NCBI RefSeq assembly: GCF_021432085.1
Contig: NZ_CP090366.1
Span: 2,666,001-2,730,000 of the forward strand
DNA: 64,000 nt
Direction: 5' to 3'
DNA from: Stutzerimonas kunmingensis
GTDB taxonomy: Bacteria > Pseudomonadota > Gammaproteobacteria > Pseudomonadales > Pseudomonadaceae
Shown: one piece after another, positions 57,673-64,000 of the stretch
How positions within the stretch are numbered: the first letter of the stretch is position 1
How the letters are laid out: each line of letters opens with the position of its first letter
The notes under the pieces: model-generated
Told to the model about the DNA's origin: nothing
Seen by the model: only the letters and a program-made list of their open reading frames with translations
Databases searched by the model: none
Program-made: the position numbers and the translations under genes

Positions 57673-58644
57673 ATGCCCAGAACTGTCCTTGCCTCCGCCA
57701 TCGCCATTGCCCTCAGCCTTGCCGCAGGCTCGGCTGCCGCCGCCACGGCCTACGTCTCCAACGAGAAAGACGACAGCATCAGCGTGATCAACCTGGACAC
57801 GATGGAAACCGTCGAGACCCTGGAAGTCGGCATGCGCCCGCGCGGCCTTACGCTCTCCCATGACAACAAGCTGCTGTACATCTGCGCCAGCGACTCGGAC
57901 ACCGTGCAGGTGATGGACCTGGCCACGCGGCAGATCATCAAGCAGCTGCCATCGGGCGCAGATCCCGAGCAGTTCGCCCTGCACCCGAACAACAAGTGGC
58001 TGTACATCTCCAATGAGGACGACGCGCTGGTGACCGTGGTCGACGTCGACAAGGAAGAAGTGCTGGCGCAGATCGACGTCGGCGTCGAGCCCGAGGGCAT
58101 GGGGGTGAGCCCGGATGGCAAGTGGGCGGTCAACACCAGCGAAACCACCAACATGCTTCACTGGATCGATACCAGCACCAACGAACTGGTCGACAACACC
58201 CTGGTCGACCAGCGCCCCCGTCACGTGGAGTTCACCAGGGACAGCAAGCAGCTATGGGCCTCGGCCGAGATCGGCGGCACGGTCAGCGTGGTGGACGTGG
58301 ACAAGCGCGAGATCCTCAAGACCCTGACCTTCAAGATCAAGGGCGTGCACCCGGACAAGGTCCAGCCGGTGGGCATCAAACTCAGCTCCGACGGCAAGTA
58401 CGCCTTCGTTGCGCTCGGCCCGGCCAATCACATCGCCGTAGTCGATGCGAAAACCTACGAAGTGCTCGACTACCTGCTGGTAGGCCGCCGCGTCTGGCAC
58501 ATGGCATTCAATCCTGACGAAAGCCTGCTGCTGACCACCAACGGCGTCAGCGGCGACGTCTCGGTGATCGACGTCGACAAGCTCAAGGTCACCAAGTCGA
58601 TCAAGGTCGGCCGCTATCCATGGGGCGTGGTGGTCACTCCATGA
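57673..58644 (+). CDS. PQQ-associated YVTN beta-propeller protein
   Basis: 323 residues with a signal peptide ending near AAA. Seven repeats of the YVTN/SxxGK type, e.g. TAYVSNEKDDSISVINLDT, LYISNEDDALVTVVDVDK, SVVDVDKREILKTL. Periplasmic propeller that in this family accompanies PQQ-dependent alcohol metabolism; no catalytic residues or heme site visible. It overlaps the ATPase gene by ATGA at 58641. Confidence 0.88.
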   Translation: MPRTVLASAIAIALSLAAGSAAAATAYVSNEKDDSISVINLDTMETVETLEVGMRPRGLTLSHDNKLLYICASDSDTVQVMDLATRQIIKQLPSGADPEQFALHPNNKWLYISNEDDALVTVVDVDKEEVLAQIDVGVEPEGMGVSPDGKWAVNTSETTNMLHWIDTSTNELVDNTLVDQRPRHVEFTRDSKQLWASAEIGGTVSVVDVDKREILKTLTFKIKGVHPDKVQPVGIKLSSDGKYAFVALGPANHIAVVDAKTYEVLDYLLVGRRVWHMAFNPDESLLLTTNGVSGDVSVIDVDKLKVTKSIKVGRYPWGVVVTP

Positions 58645-59498
58645 ACGCTCTGGAGGTCAGCGACGTCGCGTTCGCCTATGGTGAGCGGCGGGCGCTGGAC
58701 GGGGTGAGTTTTACCGCAGCGCAGGGGCGTTTCACGGCGTTGCTCGGTCCGAACGGAGCCGGCAAATCGACGCTGATCGCGTTGCTGACCCGCCTGTACG
58801 ATCTACAGAAGGGGCAGATCCGTATCGCTGGCTTCGATCTGCGTGAAACGCCGCGCAAGGCCCTTGCGCGTCTTGGCGTGGTGTTCCAGCAGAGCACGCT
58901 GGACCTGGACCTTACGGTGGAGCAGAACCTGCGCTACCACGCGGCGCTGCATGGGATGCCGCGGGCCGTGGCCAACGAACGTATCGAGCTGGAACTGCAG
59001 CGCCAGCAGCTCGGCGAACGCCGCCGCAGCAAGGTGCGCGAACTCAACGGTGGTCACCGTCGCCGTGTGGAAATCGCCCGTGCCCTCCTGCACCGGCCCG
59101 AGCTGCTGTTACTCGATGAGGCCAGCGCCGGCCTCGACCCCGCCAGCCGTCAGGCGCTCAACCAGCATGTACGCCTGCTCTGCCAGGAGCAGGGTATGAG
59201 CGTGCTGTGGACCACGCACCTGCTCGATGAAGTCCGAGACGACGACGATCTGCTGATACTCAACCGCGGCCGCCTGGTGGCTCAGGGGCGTGCCGCAACC
59301 CTGGCCACCGAAGGCGAAGACCTGGCCGCGAGCTTTGCACGGCTGACCGGCAGCGGCCTCGATCACCAGAGCGCCCTGCTCGACAGCGCGCCGCGAGCAG
59401 TCGAAACCGGGCACGCGGCGTCTGCGACGCCGGCTTCCAACCCTGGGGCTGCTCCCGGCACGCGCGCGACCCTCGATTCCGGGCGGAAAAGTTCATGA
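58641..59498 (+). CDS. ABC transporter ATP-binding protein, alcohol-oxidation set
   Basis: 285 residues from the ATG at 58641. Walker A GPNGAGKST at residues 36-44, Walker B LLLLDEASAGLD, and H-loop TTHLLDEV. The signature motif is LNGGH instead of LSGGQ, as in the PQQ-linked ABC family. A ~45-residue Ala/Ser-rich tail extends beyond the domain. Powers the ABC-2 permease that overlaps it by four bases. Confidence 0.9.
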   Translation: MNALEVSDVAFAYGERRALDGVSFTAAQGRFTALLGPNGAGKSTLIALLTRLYDLQKGQIRIAGFDLRETPRKALARLGVVFQQSTLDLDLTVEQNLRYHAALHGMPRAVANERIELELQRQQLGERRRSKVRELNGGHRRRVEIARALLHRPELLLLDEASAGLDPASRQALNQHVRLLCQEQGMSVLWTTHLLDEVRDDDDLLILNRGRLVAQGRAATLATEGEDLAASFARLTGSGLDHQSALLDSAPRAVETGHAASATPASNPGAAPGTRATLDSGRKSS

Positions 59499-60286
59499 TC
59501 ATCTACTGGGAATGCCTGCGCGGCATCGTTCTGCGCGAATGGCTGCGCTTCGTGCAACAGCGTACGCGCTTCTTCAGCGCCCTGGTGCGGCCGCTACTCT
59601 GGCTGGTGGTGTTTGCCGCAGGCTTTCGCGCGGCGCTCGGCATCGCGATCATCGAGCCGTACGACACCTACATCACCTACGAAACCTACATCGTGCCGGG
59701 GCTGGCCTGCATGATCCTGCTGTTCAACGGCATGCAGAGTTCACTCTCGATGGTCTACGACCGCGAGATGGGCAGCATGCGCGTGTTGCTGACCAGCCCG
59801 TTGCCGCGCAGCTTTCTGCTGGCCAGCAAGCTCGTCGCCACGGCGTTGATCTCCTTGCTGCAGGTCTATGCGTTTCTCGCCATCGCCTGGTTCTACGGCG
59901 TACAGCCTCCACCGCTTGGGCTGATCGCCGCCCTGCCCGCCCTGCTGCTGGTGGCGCTGCTGCTCAGCGCCCTGGGTTTGCTGCTCTCCAACGGCATTCG
60001 TCAGCTGGAGAACTTTGCCGGCGTGATGAATTTCGTGATCTTTCCGATGTTCTTTCTCTCGTCGGCGCTCTACCCGCTGTGGAAGATGCGTGAGGCGAGC
60101 GAGTGGCTGTACTGGATCTGCGCCCTCAACCCCTTCACCCACGCTGTGGAATTGGTTCGTCATGCGCTTTATCTGCGCCTGGCACCGACCGCACTGATGG
60201 TTTGCCTCGGACTGACCCTGCTGTTCAGTCTTCTCGCAGTAATCAGTTTCAACCCACAACATGCGGCCTTGCGCCGCTCAGCCTGA
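59495..60286 (+). CDS. pedC: ABC-2 type permease (PedC-like) of the alcohol-oxidation set
   Basis: 263 residues, about six helices, exporter-type ABC-2 fold. WECLRGIVLREWLRFVQQRTRFFSALVRPLLW start, YDREMGSMRVLLTSPLPRSFLLASKL (conserved cytosolic loop) and FFLSSALYPLW late helix. Matches the family called PedC in phenylethanol catabolism. It pairs with the ATPase just upstream. ABC-2 modules normally export; with the periplasmic binding protein upstream the direction of transport is unclear. Confidence 0.88.
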   Translation: MIIYWECLRGIVLREWLRFVQQRTRFFSALVRPLLWLVVFAAGFRAALGIAIIEPYDTYITYETYIVPGLACMILLFNGMQSSLSMVYDREMGSMRVLLTSPLPRSFLLASKLVATALISLLQVYAFLAIAWFYGVQPPPLGLIAALPALLLVALLLSALGLLLSNGIRQLENFAGVMNFVIFPMFFLSSALYPLWKMREASEWLYWICALNPFTHAVELVRHALYLRLAPTALMVCLGLTLLFSLLAVISFNPQHAALRRSA

Positions 60287-60295
60287 GCGATCTAC

Positions 60296-60305
60296 TACTT
60301 TGGTA
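60296..60305. promoter_or_regulatory. Motif A before the rhodanese-like gene
   Basis: TAC-TTT-GGTA half-palindrome, 85-94 bases before the start at 60390; similar distance as in the other motif A promoters. Confidence 0.45.
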
Positions 60306-60389
60306 TCGGTTTTCCCCTCCATCGTAGGATTTAAAAGACAGGCCCTTTGCTCTGTAATCGACCTATCGAAACGCCATGGAATACGGACT

Positions 60390-60953
60390 ATGTTCAGGTC
60401 GCTGCTGCCCTTGCTGATCGCCGCGCTGCCTGGGGTCTGCCTGCCCACGATTGCCGCGGCCGAAGAGCAGCTCGCCCTGTTCTCCACCGACGGCTATCGC
60501 CAGACGCAGTACCGCAGCCCGACACCGCCTTCCATCGACGGTGCACAGACTCTGGATACGGCCGCGTTAAAGGCTTTGCTGGAAGAACAATCCGATGTGG
60601 TGCTGGTGGACGTGTATCGGAGCCAGTGGCTCGCCGGCCGTTTCATCGACAGCGAACCCCATGCAAACCTGCCCGGCAGCATCTGGCTGGCAAACACCGG
60701 CGATGGAGATCTGCAACCCGAATGGGCAAGCTATCTCAGCGAAAATCTTGCCCGCGCCAGCCAGGGCAATCTCGAGCAGCCAATCGTGTTCTACTGCCGG
60801 TCTGACTGCTGGCTCGGCTGGAACGCCACCAGGCGCGCCCATGCGCTGGGCTACAAACGACTGTACTGGTATCGCGATGGGGTGGACGGTTGGGAACAGG
60901 CGGGCCTGCCCTTGCACCCTGCTACTCCGGAGCCTCTGCCTGGCGATGAGTAG
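60390..60953 (+). CDS. PQQ-associated rhodanese-like protein with Cys motif
   Basis: 187 residues from the ATG at 60390 (weak site upstream), signal peptide ending near AAA. Rhodanese fold: DVVLVDVYRSQW, NLPGSIWLAN, then the family motif CRSDCW (Cys136, Cys140, Trp141) where the active-site loop would be, followed by GWNATRRAHALGYKRLYWYRDGVDGWEQAGLP. By my count the spacing is C-x3-C-W although the family name speaks of CXXCW. Periplasmic, maybe redox or sulfur transfer; function not known. Confidence 0.86.
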   Translation: MFRSLLPLLIAALPGVCLPTIAAAEEQLALFSTDGYRQTQYRSPTPPSIDGAQTLDTAALKALLEEQSDVVLVDVYRSQWLAGRFIDSEPHANLPGSIWLANTGDGDLQPEWASYLSENLARASQGNLEQPIVFYCRSDCWLGWNATRRAHALGYKRLYWYRDGVDGWEQAGLPLHPATPEPLPGDE

Positions 60954-61006
60954 CATCACCTGACCAGCATGCCCCCACCATAATCACAACAAAGAGGTGA
61001 CCGGCC

Positions 61007-61672
61007 TTGTACAAGATCCTGATTGCGGACGACCATCCGCTGTTCCGCGAAGCCATCCATAACGTCATTCGCGACGGCTTCCCCGACAGCGAAATCCTTG
61101 AAACTGCCGACCTCGACAGCGCGCTGGCGCTGACCCTGGAACACGACGATCTCGATCTGGTGCTGCTGGACCTGAACATGCCCGGCATGCACGGCCTCAA
61201 CGGCCTGATCAATCTGCGCAACGAAGCACCGACCATTCCGGTGGTGATCGTCTCGGCCGAGCAGGACAAGCAGATCGTGCTGCAGGCCATTACCTACGGC
61301 GCGGTCGGCTTTATCACCAAATCCTCGCCGCGTGCGCAGATGACCGACGCCATCGAGCAGATCCTCAACGGCAACGTCTACCTGCCTTCGGACATCATCC
61401 GCAGCCAGAAGCCCAGCAGCCGCCACTCCCATCACAACGAGCAGTCGATCCCGCCGGAACTGTTGCAGGCGCTGACCCGCAAGCAACTGCTGGTGCTCGA
61501 GCGCATGACCAAGGGTGAATCCAACAAGCAGATCGCCTACAACCTCGACATCGCCGAAACCACCGTGAAGGCACATGTCTCGGCGATTCTGCGCAAGCTC
61601 AACGTGCACAACCGTGTACAGGCGATCCTTTCTGCCGGGGACATCGACTTCACCGCCTATCTGCGCCGCTGA
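61007..61672 (+). CDS. agmR: LuxR-family response regulator AgmR/PedR1
   Basis: 221 residues starting with TTG at 61007 (AGAGGTGA upstream), the AgmR length. Receiver: Asp8-Asp9, phospho-acceptor Asp55 ([10 protein letters not shown]) and later Lys near 105 (GFITKSSPR). LuxR-type helix-turn-helix near 153-205 ([25 protein letters not shown]). AgmR (ErbR/PedR1) activates PQQ-alcohol genes in P. aeruginosa and P. putida. Its kinase is not beside it here. Candidate binder of motif A. A 10-bp stem (61659-61685) spans its stop. Confidence 0.93.
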   Translation: MYKILIADDHPLFREAIHNVIRDGFPDSEILETADLDSALALTLEHDDLDLVLLDLNMPGMHGLNGLINLRNEAPTIPVVIVSAEQDKQIVLQAITYGAVGFITKSSPRAQMTDAIEQILNGNVYLPSDIIRSQKPSSRHSHHNEQSIPPELLQALTRKQLLVLERMTKGESNKQIAYNLDIAETTVKAHVSAILRKLNVHNRVQAILSAGDIDFTAYLRR

Positions 61673-61685
61673 AAACGGCGCAGAT
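61659..61685. terminator. Hairpin overlapping the AgmR stop codon
   Basis: ATCTGCGCCG-CTGAAAA-CGGCGCAGAT, 10-bp perfect stem with seven-base loop containing the stop. Separates agmR from the convergent cysG (61701). No T tract, so it may be a weak terminator or a 3' protective stem. Confidence 0.5.
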
Positions 61686-61700
61686 AGCGTCGATCTTCTG

Positions 61701-63095
61701 CTAGGCGCTCGCCTGGGCGCCTTCGAACCAAGCCAGTTTCTCGCGTAGCTGAACCACTTCACCGACGATCAGCAGGGTCGGAGCCTGGACCTGCTCCTGT
61801 GCGATACGCTGGGCGAGGGTTTCCAGCGTCCCTGTGAAGACACGCTGATTGGTGGTGGTGCCCTGCTGCACCAGCGCCGCCGGCGTATCCGCCGAACGTC
61901 CATGGGCTATCAGTTGCTGGCAGATCACCGGCAAACCCACCAGGCCCATGTAGAACACCAGCGTCTGTGCCGGCGCGGCGAGTTCCGCCCAGGGCAGATC
62001 GCAGCTGCCGTCTTTCAGATGACCGGTGACAAAACGCACCGACTGCGCATGATCGCGATGAGTGAGCGGAATGCCGGCATAGGCTGCACAGCCGCTGGCG
62101 GCAGTGATACCCGGCACGACCTGGAACGGCACACCGTTGGCTGCCAGCTCCTCGATCTCCTCGCCACCGCGGCCAAAGATGAATGGATCACCGCCCTTGA
62201 GCCGTAGAACGCGCTTGCCTTCCTTGGCCAGGGTCACCAGCTTTTTATTGATCTGCTCCTGCGGCACCGCGTGTTCCGAACGCTGCTTGCCAACGTAGAT
62301 GCGATCGGCATCGCGCCGGCACAGGTCGATGATCGCCGGCGCCACCAGGCGATCGTAGAGCACGACATCAGCCTGCTGCATCAGGCGCAGGGCGCGGAAA
62401 GTCAGCAGGTCAGGATCGCCCGGGCCAGCGCCTACCAGATAAACCTCGCCCAGCGCGCGCGGCGCTGCACCGGCAAGCTTCTCCGCCAGCAGGCGCTCGG
62501 CTTCGGCGCTGCACCCAGCCAACGCCTGTTCGGCGATCGGTCCCTGAAAGGTTTCCTCCCAGAACACCCGCCGCTGCTGAACATTGGCGAACTTGGCTTT
62601 GACCTGAGCGCGGAACTGTTTGGCCAGCCCAGCCAGCTGCCCGTAGGCCGCTGGAATCCAGGTCTCGATACGCGCGCGGATCAACCGCGCCAGCACCGGA
62701 GCATCGCCACCACTGGAAACCGCAATCACCAGCGGCGAGCGGTCGACGATCGCCGGAAAGATCACGCTGCACAGCTGCGGCGAGTCGACCACGTTGACTG
62801 GCATACCCAGCGCGTTGGCATGCTGCGAAACCGCGGCATTCAGCGGCTCGTCATCGGTGGCGGCGATGGCCAGCACACAGCCCTGGAGGTCCTGCGGGTC
62901 ATAGCCGCGATCGAGGCATTCGCCACCGCCCGCTTCTACCAGTTCGGCCAGTTGCGCCTCGATGCTCGGCGCCACCACCCGCAGCCGTGCTCCAGCTTCG
63001 CTCAGCAGCCGAGCCTTGCGCAGCGCAATCTCGCCACCCCCGACGATCAACACCGTGCGGCCTTTGAGGTTGTGGAACAGCGGGAGGTATTCCAT
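61701..63095 (-). CDS. cysG: Siroheme synthase CysG (multifunctional)
   Basis: 464 residues from the ATG at 63095 (AGGA upstream). N-terminal precorrin-2 dehydrogenase/ferrochelatase (residues 1-~210) with NAD site [15 protein letters not shown]-terminal uroporphyrinogen-III methyltransferase (about 216-460) with [40 protein letters not shown] and [21 protein letters not shown]. Makes siroheme for CysI (3285-4943). Sits directly downstream of serS as in P. aeruginosa. Confidence 0.97.
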   Translation of the reverse strand: MEYLPLFHNLKGRTVLIVGGGEIALRKARLLSEAGARLRVVAPSIEAQLAELVEAGGGECLDRGYDPQDLQGCVLAIAATDDEPLNAAVSQHANALGMPVNVVDSPQLCSVIFPAIVDRSPLVIAVSSGGDAPVLARLIRARIETWIPAAYGQLAGLAKQFRAQVKAKFANVQQRRVFWEETFQGPIAEQALAGCSAEAERLLAEKLAGAAPRALGEVYLVGAGPGDPDLLTFRALRLMQQADVVLYDRLVAPAIIDLCRRDADRIYVGKQRSEHAVPQEQINKKLVTLAKEGKRVLRLKGGDPFIFGRGGEEIEELAANGVPFQVVPGITAASGCAAYAGIPLTHRDHAQSVRFVTGHLKDGSCDLPWAELAAPAQTLVFYMGLVGLPVICQQLIAHGRSADTPAALVQQGTTTNQRVFTGTLETLAQRIAQEQVQAPTLLIVGEVVQLREKLAWFEGAQASA

Positions 63096-63221
63096 GGGCG
63101 AATCCTGGAGGGTCGTTGGTGGTATGGGCATGACAGCCATTACGGCCGCGATGCCCCTTGTCGAATATCAAGGATCCGGCCTGATGCCGAACCGCGATGA
63201 CGCAGCGCCGCAGCCTCAGCC

Positions 63222-64000
<779 letters not shown>

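Noticed and set aside
35000..61700. Horizontally acquired island with integrase or IS ends
   Set aside because: No integrase, transposase, tRNA boundary or direct repeats were seen, and base use looks like the flanks. Rearrangement of native genes is simpler.
35000..61700. PQQ biosynthesis genes (pqqA-E) within the locus
   Set aside because: No pqqA peptide or PqqB-E motifs were found; they must lie outside the window.

Overview
The window reads as chromosome of a GC-rich Pseudomonas-lineage gammaproteobacterium, most likely the P. stutzeri (Stutzerimonas) group. Gene order and product sizes follow the P. aeruginosa core chromosome (cysI, fimL-nudC, ldcA, dnaQ-rnhA, gloB-mltD, yej-fabI on the left; cysG-serS on the right). 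Protein families were recognised by eye; no database search was run. No rRNA, tRNA, CRISPR array or insertion sequence was recognised.

Left part (1-35 kb) is ordinary core genome: an LRR-kinase protein, a small heat-shock protein, sulfite/nitrite reductase cysI with its overlapping DUF934 partner, an AcuI-type reductase, SohB protease, a phosphatase, an SCP2 protein, a phosphotransferase-SDR pair, TauE permease, nudC-fimL, a dienoyl-CoA isomerase, ldcA, dnaQ/rnhA, a methyltransferase, gloB, mltD, an HDOD protein, a yej-type peptide ABC operon with two tandem binding proteins, fabI, an SDR and an AraC regulator. Two 33-residue ORFs with good ribosome sites (2947-3048 and 5488-5589, both minus) were found by reading.

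Middle part (35-61.7 kb) is a large PQQ-dependent alcohol-oxidation locus. It holds two quinoprotein alcohol dehydrogenases: one with the extra aspartate typical of lanthanide enzymes (pedH type) and one with serine there (calcium, exaA/pedE type). Around them lie cytochrome c550, a binding-protein-like partner, a SoxYZ-like carrier, a zinc metallohydrolase, a pentapeptide protein, a sensor kinase/regulator pair (PedS2/PedR2-like), a TonB receptor, a histidine-less cupredoxin-like protein, a disrupted chemoreceptor gene, and a six-gene set combining a periplasmic binding protein, Sel1 protein, beta-propeller, ABC-2 exporter and a cysteine-motif rhodanese-like protein, ending with the AgmR/PedR1 regulator. 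PQQ biosynthesis genes are not in the window.

The most interesting signals are two palindromes recurring in the promoters of this locus only, as far as I could see: CGGGAA-N3-TTCCCG (pedH, exaA/cytochrome, and twice before the TonB receptor) and TACC-WW-GGTA or its half CCTTGGTA (pedH, exaA, cupredoxin, chemoreceptor, ABC set, rhodanese). They suggest two regulons and tie the TonB receptor to the lanthanide/calcium switch genes.

Right end (61.7-64 kb) returns to core genes: cysG and the 3' part of serS, which runs off the window.
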